64,000 bases of DNA from Bacteroidales bacterium (lineage in GTDB: Bacteria > Bacteroidota > Bacteroidia > Bacteroidales > Tenuifilaceae), in contig DSBV01000126.1 of assembly GCA_011045955.1 (NCBI GenBank), positions 1 to 64,000 on the forward strand, read 5' to 3'. Each line of letters starts with the position of its first letter. The stretch's first letter is position 1. Below, in pieces: positions 29,251 through 38,578 of this stretch. The notes under the pieces are model-generated. The model had not been told where the DNA came from, did not search any database, and worked only from the letters and a program-made list of their open reading frames with translations. The translations under genes and the position numbers were made by a program.

Positions 29251-29282
29251 TTTGTGGCAGGAATTTAAATTCCGTAATTTTG
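29251..29282 (+). promoter_or_regulatory. Promoter of the Ldh-family dehydrogenase
   Basis: TTTG (29251-29254), 20-base spacer, TAATTTTG (29275-29282), 29 bases before the ATG. Confidence 0.7.
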
Positions 29283-29311
29283 GATTCTGAAAAGTAAAAA
29301 AACTAAAACCT

Positions 29312-30415
29312 ATGGCGCAAAAATTTATTCCCTTTGAAGTTATTGAAAACTTCATGGTTAGTGTACTGGTTAAAGCAGGAATACCTGAAAACGATGCAAA
29401 AATTGTTACCGATGTTCTTGTTCAGGCCGATAAGCTTGGATTCGACTCACACGGTGTAAACAGGCTAAAACCCATTTACCTCGACCGTATCAAGGATGGT
29501 ATTCTGAATCCCGTTACCAACTATCAAATTGTAAAGGAAGGCCCAACCACTGCTGTAATTGATGGCCAGAATGGCATGGGGCATGTAATTGGCTACAATG
29601 TCATGAAAATGGCAATTGAGAAAGCCAAAAAGTTTGGAATGGGAATGGTAGCCGTGCGTAACTCTACTCATTACGGTTTTGCGGGCTATTACGCTTTAAT
29701 GGCAGTAAAGGAGAACCTGATTGGTATTACTGGTACCAATGCCCGCCCTTCAATTGCTCCAACCTTTGGTGTGGAAAATATGCTGGGCACAAACCCATTA
29801 ACATTTGGAATGCCTACCGACGAACCCTTCCCGTTCCTTCTGGACTGCGCCACCTCAATTACCCAGCGTGGTAAAATTGAACTTTACGATAGGGAGGGCA
29901 AAACTTTGCCCAAGGGTTGGGTGATTGACGAGAATGGCGAGAGCAAAACCGACCCCAAGGAGGTACTTGCCGACCTGACTAGCGGTAAAGCTGCATTAAC
30001 ACCCCTTGGAGGTATAGGCGAGGAAACTGCGGGCTACAAGGGATACGGTTATGCCACTGTTGTGGAAATTCTTTCGGCAGCCCTACAGCAGGGTGCATAC
30101 CTCAAAATGCTCACAGGCTTTAAGGATGGCAAAAAGGTACCCTACAACCTGGGCCATTTCTTTATTGCTATTGATATTAGTGCCTTTACTGAGGTTGACG
30201 ACTTTAAGCGGACTGCCGGTAATATTCTACGTGAGCTAAGGGCATCGAAAAAGATGCCGGGACAGCCCCGTATATACACCGCCGGCGAAAAAGAGTACGA
30301 GGTATGGAAAACCCGTAAGGATAAAGGCGTTCCGTTTGGCGATGAACTCCTTAAGGAGTTCCAGGGAATTTGCCAGGAGTACGGGTTGAACGAGTTCCTG
30401 CCCAGCTTTGAGTAA
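29312..30415 (+). CDS. Ldh-family (malate/L-lactate/ureidoglycolate type) NAD(P)-dependent dehydrogenase
   Basis: A 367-residue type-2 malate/L-lactate dehydrogenase of the YlbC/ComC/Ldh2 fold. Conserved stretches: FDSHGVNRLKPIYLDRIKDG, NGMGHVIGYNVM, VRNSTHYGFAGYYALMA (probable catalytic His), LGTNPLTFGMPTDEPFPFLLDCATS and GYKGYGYATVVEILSAALQ. The natural substrate in this family varies (malate, lactate, sulfolactate, ureidoglycolate) and cannot be fixed here. It stands alone with its own promoter. Confidence 0.88.
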   Translation: MAQKFIPFEVIENFMVSVLVKAGIPENDAKIVTDVLVQADKLGFDSHGVNRLKPIYLDRIKDGILNPVTNYQIVKEGPTTAVIDGQNGMGHVIGYNVMKMAIEKAKKFGMGMVAVRNSTHYGFAGYYALMAVKENLIGITGTNARPSIAPTFGVENMLGTNPLTFGMPTDEPFPFLLDCATSITQRGKIELYDREGKTLPKGWVIDENGESKTDPKEVLADLTSGKAALTPLGGIGEETAGYKGYGYATVVEILSAALQQGAYLKMLTGFKDGKKVPYNLGHFFIAIDISAFTEVDDFKRTAGNILRELRASKKMPGQPRIYTAGEKEYEVWKTRKDKGVPFGDELLKEFQGICQEYGLNEFLPSFE

Positions 30416-30600
30416 AGAAAAGGTTAAAGGATAAAGAGCCTGCTCCGTTCTGCGGAGTTAAAGAGCCTGTCCCGCAAAGCGGGAATAAAGGATAAAGGAT
30501 AAAGGTTTGAGGTTAAAGGTTTTAAGTTTAAAGTTGGGGTTAAGAGCTTGTCCCGTTAACTATTAACCGTCAACTATCAACCATTAACTATCAACCAACA
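30416..30600. repeat. Intergenic repeat patch 4
   Basis: Purine-rich GGATAAAGGATAAAGG tracts, two hairpin units (30434-30459 with CTCCG/CGGAG; 30462-30485 with CCCGC/GCGGG) and an array of CAACTATCAACCATTAAC-like short direct repeats (about 30555-30600). Confidence 0.7.
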
Positions 30601-30604
30601 AGCA

Positions 30605-30634
30605 AAAAGAAACCCCGCCTAAGCGGGGTTCTTT
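30605..30634. terminator. Bidirectional terminator between the dehydrogenase and the T9SS protein
   Basis: AAAGAAACCCCGC-ctaa-GCGGGGTTCTTT, a 12-bp stem with one bulged A and A/T flanks. Confidence 0.8.
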
Positions 30635-30654
30635 CGTTATTTGAATTAAGTGGA

Positions 30655-33600
30655 TTACTCCTTAACTAGCTTGCGGAGTACCGACTCGCCCTTGCTGTTG
30701 TAGAAGCGTATCAGGTAAATGCCGCGTTCAAGTGAGTTAACGTCGATTGACTCGCTATTCTCAACCTGACGATCCAATACTACCTGACCAATTACCGAGG
30801 TAATAACCACACGGGTAACCTCAGCACCGGTGAAGTAGATACGATCAGTGAACGGGTTGGGGTAAACGCTTAGCTTAGCAATGGGGTTGGTGGGGACTCC
30901 GGTTTGGATAAGGGTAATATCAACATTTATGCTGGCACCGCTTACGGTAAAGTTACCGTTCTTAGTGTCGAAGCCGCTCTTAACTACCGTGTAGGTATAA
31001 TCGCCATCGGGGAGCTCCATGGTTGCCACACCGCTAGCATCGGTGGTTACATTGCCTTGGCCGGTAACGGTGATGGTAGCGCCATCAACTGCAGTTGTTC
31101 CATCGGAACGCTTAACGGTGAAGGTAACGATGTACTTAGTTGCGGCGCTTTCAATATCGCTGGCGCTGCGTGGCAAAAGTTTGAATGCACCAAAGCTGTA
31201 ATCAACCACACCGGTAATGTTGTAGCGTGCCCCTTGGGTTGGGGTGTACTTATAGAGGAAGTCGTCAACATTAATGGTATAGGTACCATCGCTTACAGTG
31301 AATTCACCAAAGCCGGCATCAGCAACGGTACACTCTACATTGCTCAACCTTACCAGAACACCCTCGTATGCCTCGCTGGCTGCCTGAGCAGGTATAACCT
31401 CAACTGGGGTTGGCAGTGCGTTACCGCTATTAATCTTGTTCAGGTAGGTAACGGTCTTAATCTCGGTGAGGTTACTGTACTCATCCACTGTACCAATTAA
31501 CTCAACGCTATCGCCCTGAGCAACAGTTCCAAGGGAGTTGTTTACGCCGTAAACATACACGCCATTCCATGCCTTTGCGCTATCCTGCAACCACATGTTA
31601 AAGGTGGTTGAACCCGTTTTAAGAGCGGTTACAATACCCTTGGTGCGAACCTGCTGACCCTTGAGCGGTGAATCGCCGCTGGCATCGGTGGTATACTGGA
31701 TGCTGTAAATCGAGGTAAGCGGTATATCCTGAACAGTAACTGTTACAGTCCAGGTCTTGGTGCTGCTATCCTGAGCGGTAACGGTGTAGGTTACAGGGTT
31801 TGTGAAGTCCTGAGCCACGCCGCTGGCAGGATCGATGGTAGCACCCGCCGAAACGGTTATGGTAGGCGTTAAGCTTGATAAATCTGTACCATAAGGCATT
31901 ACCACATCAACAGTGGCAGCGTTGGCATTAATGGTGGACGATAGTTGTCCATTTATCTCAAAGCTCAAAATATCATTTTCGTTGCTTAGGGCTGATGCCA
32001 CGGTAACTGTTACTTCCCAATCCTGGGTTGATTCATCCTGAGCAGTAACAGTGTAGGTAACTGGATTTGTAAAGTTCTGGGCAACACCGCTTTCTGGTGA
32101 AATAGTTGCTCTTCTAGATACGACAATTGTAGGAGTAAGGTTAGATGGATCGGTACCATAAATAACCTCAATGGTAACAGTATGGTTTACATTATCAATA
32201 ATTGCAGGCCCGGTCTGCTCTGCCAGCTCAATGCTTAAAATATCCTTGGCAGAACTCTTGTTGATGTGCCATCCTAAGTATGAGAACTCATCCATACCAT
32301 AAACAACCCATTCAGAACTTGCAGCATCGGTACCAGCCGAAACCTCCCAGTTGGTATTTCCTGCTACCACATTATTCTTTCGAACAAGTGTATGATCTTT
32401 GGTTGCATTATTTATTCCAGCTACAGGCCAACCGTCACCAGGATCACCATCAGTTTTACCAATAACATCTATAAGAACATCATTTTTAAACAGTCCAATA
32501 GCGTCATTACCATTAAAGTTAACAATTTTACCACCAGAGTCAATGGTGTCGGCTACATTTATGATATCATCAACGGCCTGAGCGTGTGCAATAACATATA
32601 CCTCGCCAGGATAAAGAGTTCCCTTAAGTTCAAAAAGAGTACTGAAGTCTGCACCATTTGTTCCTTTTTTCAGCGAATAAATGCTTAGGTCAATTGGTGA
32701 GGATGTTGGGTTATATATCTCAACAGCCTTGTTATAACTACTACCCTCTATATACTCGCTGAAGAATAGGTCCATTTGCGGCTGAGCCATGGTTGTAAAT
32801 TTCCATGTGTTAGCACCACCGTAAGCTTCGTTATCGTTATCCGATTTATCTCGGACAAAACCAGCGGGAATTGTAATGTAGTATTCTGTTTGATAGTCTA
32901 AACCTGAAATATCTATGGTTAGAACATCATCGTTATGGGTAAATTCTTCAACAGGTTTTTGAATTACTAAAACACTGTCGGAGGCTATATAAATTTCAAG
33001 GTTTCCTGCACCTGGATTAACATCCTCATCAAAGGTAATGGAAAGGGTAAAAGATGTAGGTACATCGATTGCTCCGTCAGCCGGATAGCTACTCAAAATA
33101 TCAGGGGACACATTGTCGATAACAGTTACAGTACCAGCGCTGTTGGCATAGAAGGTTTCGTCGGATGCGTCGGTAACACGAAAATATACAGTACCGAAGT
33201 CACCATTTTGAATGGTGTAGGTATATGTGCCTAATGTAGCGTCAATATTTTGAGCAATGGGATATAATTCGTGACTTGTTGCATCTTCGGCATAAATATT
33301 AACACTGTCAATGTTAGCCGAGGTCCATGAAATATTAACATCATCACCAGTATAGAATGTTTCTCCTCCTACAGGAGCGGTTACGGTAAGCGTGCGGTTT
33401 TCGCCGGTAATGGTAACCTTATAGAAGCCCAACGTTCCATCCTCGGCGGTAACGGTAACCACAACCACATCGCCATCGGCTAAAACTTGAGTTGCGTAGT
33501 CGGCTTCGTCAACTGATGCCCCATTAAGGGAAACAGCAACGGTTGCAGAGTCGTCGGTTGCGGCAATATCAATACCTGCAAAGTCGGTAAAATCGTCAAC

Positions 33601-35472
33601 AAATAGGGTTGCTCCCGCGTCCGTATCGGGATTGGTAACTTCCAATCCGTTTAGATTAAGTACATTTACACCGCCAAGGGTAAAGGTGGCAAGCGATGCA
33701 TCGTTACTTAAAACATAAAAGTCGGCAAGATTACGAGCAGTTATTTGCAGGTCGCTATTATACTGCTGAATTACCCCAGTTACATTGAAAAATGAGGTAG
33801 GCATTTGTTGGCCAATGTAGTCCATGTTGTAGAAATCGGTACGGAAAATGAACTGGTTTGTACCGTCGGTTAATGTGTAGTTGGTGCCATTTGCGAATGT
33901 ACCAGGGTTTTCGAATTTAACCTTTTTAAATGTAACCAGTTTTGCTTGATCGTCGGAAGTAACAGCATCAAGTGTAAAAACTGTTGATTCAATTGTGAAT
34001 GATGCCTCAACTGGCGTTCCTGGGTCGTCCAAAGGAACTAGCCTTACCATTTGGTCTACAACCGTTTTTTTACCAATTAAACCTGACATACCATCGCCAA
34101 CAGCATAAGTAGTAGTAATTTTACCTTCATCATCATATATCAGTATTGCAGCAGTTGCATCCTCAATGAACTTACGATTCTTATAAGAGTTCATTGCAGT
34201 TACAATTGCTTCACCATCAAAGCGGAACTCGTCGCCCTCGGCAAGTGCTCTGGCCGATGCAATATCTGCCACTACTGCTCTTACTGTAATTGAATCTGTT
34301 TCAGCAGCAGGATCGCCATCGGCAGCATCGGCAACGCGAAGCTTGTACTCAGCGCTGTACTCAGCATCGGTGGGAATAGTGAACATTGCAGTACCATCAT
34401 CTGCAGGAGTAGAAGCCACCATGGTAACCCAGTTGTTCTGGCTTGGTACCCAAGCCTCAACCACCACGGAATCGATATTGGCTGCATTCCATGTAACGGT
34501 AACCTCATCGCCAGCGTAGTATGGGCCGGTGTAGTCGCCAGTTAGCTCAATGGTTTCGGCATCGGCAGCAATGGTTGTGAAAGTTGCGCTAGCAGGAGCA
34601 TCCATTGCGTTGCCAGCCTCGTCCTGAACAATATCAATAGTTAATGTGTAAGCCTGCTCGTTAACCAGTGCAGCATTGGGAACCACAGTTATAACATTAC
34701 CAGAAATTGTTGCAGAGAATGCTACTGCGTCTGTACCATCAGTAAATGTAATTAGGTCTTCAACATTGGTATCGTCAACCAAAACACCACCTGGGCTGGT
34801 GTAAATGGGCTCGTTGAAGGTGATGGTGGGGTGTACATCAACGGCAACACCGGTTGCGCCGTGCTCGGGGAAGAAGGTGGGGACGGGGGCTTCGGTATCG
34901 GGGCCAGCTGAATAACCTGTCCAAAAAAAATCGTCAACCATTATTCTTTCAGTAGTACCTGTGTTTTGAATCTCAATAAGCACATTGTCTACCTCTTCGT
35001 TGATAGTTTCTGCATAAGTAAACCAATCACTTGTTGTTAATAAATTTCCATCAATATTAGACAAACTAGTCCAATCTGTGCCATTGGTAGAATACTTAAC
35101 TGTATAATTTGGCATTGGACTATCATCCCATCTTCTAACTTTAAATGAAAATTCACCAACACCTCCTGTTGTAACAGTTATTAATAATTTTGAAGTAGCG
35201 ACATTCCGTAATCTAAAAGAGTAAGTCCCTAAGGCTCCAGGAAAACTATCTTGTTCAGCCGTGCCATTTCGAAGTACATTTGTTCCTTGAAATGTTACTC
35301 CAGATTCAGAGTATCCGTGATTTGCATAAGTTGTAAATGATGCAGTTCCATCTTGAATCCAGTTGTCTTCCGTATCAAAATTGATTGTAGTCTGCCCCCA
35401 CCCCACATTACTCCAGGCAAGGAGCGTAAGGGCCATAAGGGCAGTTGTAAAAATGTGTCGAAATTTTCTCAT
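30655..35472 (-). CDS. Large modular T9SS-secreted surface protein (1605 residues)
   Basis: Signal peptide (MRKFRHIFTTALMALTLLAWSNVGWGQ). In order, positions approximate: N-terminal jelly-roll-like region to ~190; SbsA-type Ig domain (FFPEHGATGVAVDVHPTITF, 195-300); a beta domain YYAGDEVTVTWNAANIDSV (305-400); OB-like domain (400-580); a cadherin-like strand region; a second copy of the beta domain (TFYTGDDVNISWTSANIDSV, ~700); a second SbsA-type Ig (SSYPADGAIDVPTSFTLSI, ~805-905); a lamin-tail domain (LFFSEYIEGSSYNKAVEIYNP, ~910-1050); two tandem ~95-residue repeats (GVAQNFTNPVTYTVTAQDES and GVAQDFTNPVTYTVTAQDSS, ~1075-1265); a second OB-like domain; a carboxypeptidase-regulatory-like domain (~1410-1480); and a type A T9SS sorting domain (LSVYPNPFTDRIYFTG to the end). 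No catalytic domain recognised; likely adhesin or scaffold. Confidence 0.87.
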   Translation of the reverse strand: MRKFRHIFTTALMALTLLAWSNVGWGQTTINFDTEDNWIQDGTASFTTYANHGYSESGVTFQGTNVLRNGTAEQDSFPGALGTYSFRLRNVATSKLLITVTTGGVGEFSFKVRRWDDSPMPNYTVKYSTNGTDWTSLSNIDGNLLTTSDWFTYAETINEEVDNVLIEIQNTGTTERIMVDDFFWTGYSAGPDTEAPVPTFFPEHGATGVAVDVHPTITFNEPIYTSPGGVLVDDTNVEDLITFTDGTDAVAFSATISGNVITVVPNAALVNEQAYTLTIDIVQDEAGNAMDAPASATFTTIAADAETIELTGDYTGPYYAGDEVTVTWNAANIDSVVVEAWVPSQNNWVTMVASTPADDGTAMFTIPTDAEYSAEYKLRVADAADGDPAAETDSITVRAVVADIASARALAEGDEFRFDGEAIVTAMNSYKNRKFIEDATAAILIYDDEGKITTTYAVGDGMSGLIGKKTVVDQMVRLVPLDDPGTPVEASFTIESTVFTLDAVTSDDQAKLVTFKKVKFENPGTFANGTNYTLTDGTNQFIFRTDFYNMDYIGQQMPTSFFNVTGVIQQYNSDLQITARNLADFYVLSNDASLATFTLGGVNVLNLNGLEVTNPDTDAGATLFVDDFTDFAGIDIAATDDSATVAVSLNGASVDEADYATQVLADGDVVVVTVTAEDGTLGFYKVTITGENRTLTVTAPVGGETFYTGDDVNISWTSANIDSVNIYAEDATSHELYPIAQNIDATLGTYTYTIQNGDFGTVYFRVTDASDETFYANSAGTVTVIDNVSPDILSSYPADGAIDVPTSFTLSITFDEDVNPGAGNLEIYIASDSVLVIQKPVEEFTHNDDVLTIDISGLDYQTEYYITIPAGFVRDKSDNDNEAYGGANTWKFTTMAQPQMDLFFSEYIEGSSYNKAVEIYNPTSSPIDLSIYSLKKGTNGADFSTLFELKGTLYPGEVYVIAHAQAVDDIINVADTIDSGGKIVNFNGNDAIGLFKNDVLIDVIGKTDGDPGDGWPVAGINNATKDHTLVRKNNVVAGNTNWEVSAGTDAASSEWVVYGMDEFSYLGWHINKSSAKDILSIELAEQTGPAIIDNVNHTVTIEVIYGTDPSNLTPTIVVSRRATISPESGVAQNFTNPVTYTVTAQDESTQDWEVTVTVASALSNENDILSFEINGQLSSTINANAATVDVVMPYGTDLSSLTPTITVSAGATIDPASGVAQDFTNPVTYTVTAQDSSTKTWTVTVTVQDIPLTSIYSIQYTTDASGDSPLKGQQVRTKGIVTALKTGSTTFNMWLQDSAKAWNGVYVYGVNNSLGTVAQGDSVELIGTVDEYSNLTEIKTVTYLNKINSGNALPTPVEVIPAQAASEAYEGVLVRLSNVECTVADAGFGEFTVSDGTYTINVDDFLYKYTPTQGARYNITGVVDYSFGAFKLLPRSASDIESAATKYIVTFTVKRSDGTTAVDGATITVTGQGNVTTDASGVATMELPDGDYTYTVVKSGFDTKNGNFTVSGASINVDITLIQTGVPTNPIAKLSVYPNPFTDRIYFTGAEVTRVVITSVIGQVVLDRQVENSESIDVNSLERGIYLIRFYNSKGESVLRKLVKE

Positions 35473-35488
35473 AGTTATTGTTTTTAGT

Positions 35489-35521
35489 TAAACATAAGTT
35501 AGTAACAACATGATTTTCAAA
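35489..35521 (-). promoter_or_regulatory. Probable promoter of the large T9SS protein
   Basis: Minus strand: TTTG (35518-35521), 21-base spacer, TATGTTTA (35489-35496; one mismatch), 16 bases before the start codon. Confidence 0.5.
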
Positions 35522-35905
35522 GTAATCCTTCTCCAATTTTTTGTGGAAAAAGGGAAGGTTAAGTTACAACTATTTTTGATGTGTGTCAATAATAGTATTG
35601 GAAAAGATTGCAGAAATTTTGGTTTTTCTAACATATTTAGTGGTTTATTCTATTGTATATGTGCATTGTAGTGTGATTTTCATTTTGTTGATTGTTCAGT
35701 GTGTGGAAAGATTCCAGATTCAAAATTTTGAGTTCAAGATTCTAATACCTATCCCGCATTAGCGGGATTCAATATTTAGTGTGTGCAGTGTGTAGTGTGC
35801 AGTGTGCACAGAGGTGGTTGGGGTTTAGTGTTTCGGGTTTAGTATTTGGCTAGCTCAAAGTTTAAAGTTAAGGTTAAGGTTTAAGAGTCGGGGTTTTGGA
35901 GACCA
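35522..35905. repeat. Intergenic repeat patch 5
   Basis: The proximal half is A/T-rich without features. From about 35700: ATTCCAGATTCAAAATT tracts, hairpin unit ATCCCGCATTAGCGGGATTC (35751-35770), GTGTGCAGTGTGTAGTGTGCAG-type direct repeats (about 35778-35810), GAGGTGGTTGGGGTTTAG, and AAAGTTTAAAGTTAAGG tracts. No gene. Confidence 0.65.
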
Positions 35906-37501
35906 TCAATTTTTCTTGGGCTTGCCCTTTTTCCCCCCAGCGGGTGCGGGTTGGTCGGGGGCAAAGAGGCCCTCGCGCGAGAGGAGGTGCGGCAGGTTGG
36001 CCACGCCGTACACCACCACGGCATTTACCACCGAGGCGTGGTTCATGTAATCGGGCGGGCATTTCTCGTAGGTGTCGCGCTCGGTATGCCATATCTCGCC
36101 GTAGCTGAAGTCAACACCATCGGCATCGGAGGTGCCAAAATTAAAGGCGGGTACTCCGGCCATAAGGAAAGGCGCTGTATCGGTTCCACCGGCATACTTG
36201 GGCTTTGGCCGAGGCGTAGCCTCAATCACCCTAAACGGATACCTTGGATTGGCATTGGCAAGGGGTTGGCAAATGGCATTAAAATCATCAATCATAGCCT
36301 TGGGCACCGAGATGCTCACGGGAACGGTTGGTCCGTTATCGCGGTTGAACATGGCCGATACCTTAGGTAGCAAGCCCTGGTACTTTTGCACCCAGGCGGT
36401 TGAACCCAGCAGGCCAAACTCCTCGCCAGCCCACAGGGCAACCATAATGGTTCGCTTGGGCTTGCCACCAGCCTTCATGATTAGCCTGGCGGCCTCCATG
36501 GCCGTAACCACTCCCGAAGCGTTATCGGAAGCCCCGGTAGCCACATCAAAGGCATCGAGGTGTCCGCCAACAATCACTAACTCATCGGGTTTCTCGGTGC
36601 CCTTTATTATACCAAAAACATTGTGGTAGGGAACAGGCCCTGGACGAAAATGGTTGCGGATATCGAACTCCAGCACTACGTACTGCCGCTCCTCCACCAT
36701 CTTTTTGATAGTTGCATACTGGTGCTCATTGAGCTTGATATCGGGAATGCGAGGCAGGTTTTCCCAGGTCATCTTTTCCAGATTCTTACGATCGTAGAGG
36801 GCGCGAATGGGTAGCTTTGACGATTGAATGATACCGAGAATGCCCGCCTCAACCATCTCGCGGTAAAAGAGTGCCGGTTCCTCAACAAGCGGTATAAGCT
36901 CCTTTTGCAGGTCTTTGCGGTCGCGGTTCTGCCAGTTGAACCGGCGGATAGAATCGTTCAGCACCTCAATGGAATCATTCCTGGCAATTATCTTAGCCCT
37001 ACGGGCATCGCCCTCGGCCGACCAGTCGATGGGCCAGCCATCGTTTTGGCCACCAATAAGCACCCATGCACCCTTCAGCTTGCCCTTCATACGATCCAGC
37101 TCCTTTTTCGACTTGGGCTCCAGAACCACATGGCCACGCTGTACTCCTTTGGTGCCTGCTGTGTACGAGGGTGTGGCAAAGTGGAGAACCTCACCGTTGT
37201 GGGAGAGCAAACGGCCAAACCAAGGGCCGCGGTAAAAGCCAACAGGGAGCACGCCCACTTCTTCGACCATCACATCCATTCCCCACTGCTCAAACTTAGA
37301 GGCTGCCCATTTCACGGCGTTATCGTAGGCATTGGAACCAATAAGCCGTCCACCAATGCGGTTGGTAAGCTCATCGAGCAGCACCATGGTTTGGTTATCG
37401 GTTTGCCCAAAGGCAATAATTCGGTTGACAACGCTATCGGTTTGAGCAAAAACAAACAGCTGCGCAAATGCAAGCAAAACAACAAGAGCGAACCTTTTCA
37501 T
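35906..37501 (-). CDS. M28 family zinc peptidase with PA domain
   Basis: A 531-residue exported aminopeptidase-like enzyme. The start MKRFALVVLLAFAQLFVFAQ is a signal peptide; the 39 residues before it in the ORF track come from repeat DNA. A PA-type insert lies around residues 100-190, and the M28 catalytic domain carries the dinuclear zinc ligands: GGHLDAFDVATGASDNASGV (His, Asp), AGEEFGLLGS (catalytic and ligand Glu), FNRDNG (Asp) and EIWHTERDT (His). The gene is visibly more G+C-rich than its surroundings, which explains the many long antisense ORFs. It ends in a basic tail (GGKKGKPKKN). Likely hydrolyses peptides in the periplasm or outside. Confidence 0.9.
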   Translation of the reverse strand: MKRFALVVLLAFAQLFVFAQTDSVVNRIIAFGQTDNQTMVLLDELTNRIGGRLIGSNAYDNAVKWAASKFEQWGMDVMVEEVGVLPVGFYRGPWFGRLLSHNGEVLHFATPSYTAGTKGVQRGHVVLEPKSKKELDRMKGKLKGAWVLIGGQNDGWPIDWSAEGDARRAKIIARNDSIEVLNDSIRRFNWQNRDRKDLQKELIPLVEEPALFYREMVEAGILGIIQSSKLPIRALYDRKNLEKMTWENLPRIPDIKLNEHQYATIKKMVEERQYVVLEFDIRNHFRPGPVPYHNVFGIIKGTEKPDELVIVGGHLDAFDVATGASDNASGVVTAMEAARLIMKAGGKPKRTIMVALWAGEEFGLLGSTAWVQKYQGLLPKVSAMFNRDNGPTVPVSISVPKAMIDDFNAICQPLANANPRYPFRVIEATPRPKPKYAGGTDTAPFLMAGVPAFNFGTSDADGVDFSYGEIWHTERDTYEKCPPDYMNHASVVNAVVVYGVANLPHLLSREGLFAPDQPAPAGGKKGKPKKN

Positions 37502-37813
37502 GGTAATAGGCTTTAAGGAGTTTAAGCATTTGATGCGGCAAGAGGGGAAAGGTTTATTCAAGGATAAAGGATAAAGATTCAAGAGCCTGTCCCGCATTAG
37601 CGGGATTCTAAATTCCAAATTCCAAATTCAAGAAACTGCCCCGCGAAGCGGGATTCTATATTTAGTGTGCAGTGCACACTGTACAATTTACAGTGTGCAG
37701 TGTACAGAGAGGTGTTTAGTGATCTTCTGGGTGAATATCAGCGCATATCAACTCAATCTGTGTTATCTGCGTTCTGTTGAATTTACAATCAACCAACAAC
37801 CGTCAACCATCAA
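37502..37813. repeat. Intergenic repeat patch 6
   Basis: 312 bases between two minus-strand genes. Hairpin units at 37582-37607 (CCCGCATTAGCGGG) and 37632-37656 (CCCGCGAAGCGGG), AATTCCAAATTCCAAATTC tracts, GTGTGCAGTGCACACTG and CAGTGTGCAGTGTACAGAGAGG (37664-37712), ATCTGTGTTATCTGCGTTCTG (37755-37778) and CAACCAACAACCGTCAACCATCAAC (about 37790-37815). No gene. Confidence 0.7.
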
Positions 37814-38578
37814 CTACTCTCCATTCAGTATCCTATCAGCCACCTGCTTAACCTTCTCGAGGTCTTCGGGGGTATCAACGGCAAGGGTTTCCAGATCGGT
37901 TTCCACTACGGTGATGCGGTATCCGTTTTCAATCCAGCGAAGCTGCTCAAGCGACTCGGTCAGTTCCAGTGGTGTTTGCTGCAAGCGTGTTATACGGCGA
38001 AGGATATCGGCCCGGTATGCGTATAGCCCTATATGTTTCAGATACCTGAAAGAATTTTGCCATTGCGATTGCTCTTTACCGCGAATAAATGGTATAACCG
38101 AGCGGCTAAAGTAGATGGCCTCGGAGTTTTGGTTCAAGATTACCTTGGGGCTATTGGGGTTAAACACATCCTCGCCTGGGGCAAAGGGTTTTACCAGTGT
38201 GGCAATTTGCACATCGGGGTTTGTAAAGCAGCTAACCACACGGCCTAGCTGCTGGGGCTGAATAAAAGGCTCGTCACCCTGAATGTTAACCACCACATCA
38301 AACTGTATATTCTGCTCCGACTGAACAATATCGAGAGCCTCGGCGCAGCGGTCGGTACCGCTCTTGTGTAGTTCCGAGGTCATCACTACCCTACCCCCGA
38401 ATGCCTCAACGGCATGCCTAATCCTATCGTCGTCGGTAGCCACATAGCACCACTCAAACACCTGCGATGCACGCTCATACACCCACTGAATCATTGGTTT
38501 ACCAGCAATTATGGCAAGAGGCTTACCCGGGAAACGGGTTGAGGTATAACGGGCTGGAATAAGTCCAAGAATTTTCAT
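37814..38578 (-). CDS. kdsB: 3-deoxy-manno-octulosonate cytidylyltransferase
   Basis: A 254-residue nucleotidyltransferase that activates Kdo as CMP-Kdo for the LPS inner core. Motifs: GLIPARYTSTRFPGKPLA, YVATDDDRI, VVMTSELHKSGTDRCAEA, VNIQGDEPFIQP and KHIGLYAYR. The ATG at 38578 (MKILGLIPARY) is preferred to the TTG seven codons upstream. Evidence for a Gram-negative outer membrane. No other Kdo gene is adjacent. Confidence 0.96.
   Translation of the reverse strand: MKILGLIPARYTSTRFPGKPLAIIAGKPMIQWVYERASQVFEWCYVATDDDRIRHAVEAFGGRVVMTSELHKSGTDRCAEALDIVQSEQNIQFDVVVNIQGDEPFIQPQQLGRVVSCFTNPDVQIATLVKPFAPGEDVFNPNSPKVILNQNSEAIYFSRSVIPFIRGKEQSQWQNSFRYLKHIGLYAYRADILRRITRLQQTPLELTESLEQLRWIENGYRITVVETDLETLAVDTPEDLEKVKQVADRILNGE

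Noticed and set aside
30904-31500. 198-residue plus ORF opposite the T9SS protein
   Set aside because: Shadow of the repetitive Ig-like coding sequence.
35896-37516. Long plus-strand ORFs (139, 165, 230 residues) opposite the M28 peptidase
   Set aside because: They are frame shadows of a G+C-rich gene with clear catalytic motifs; their translations have no recognisable domain.
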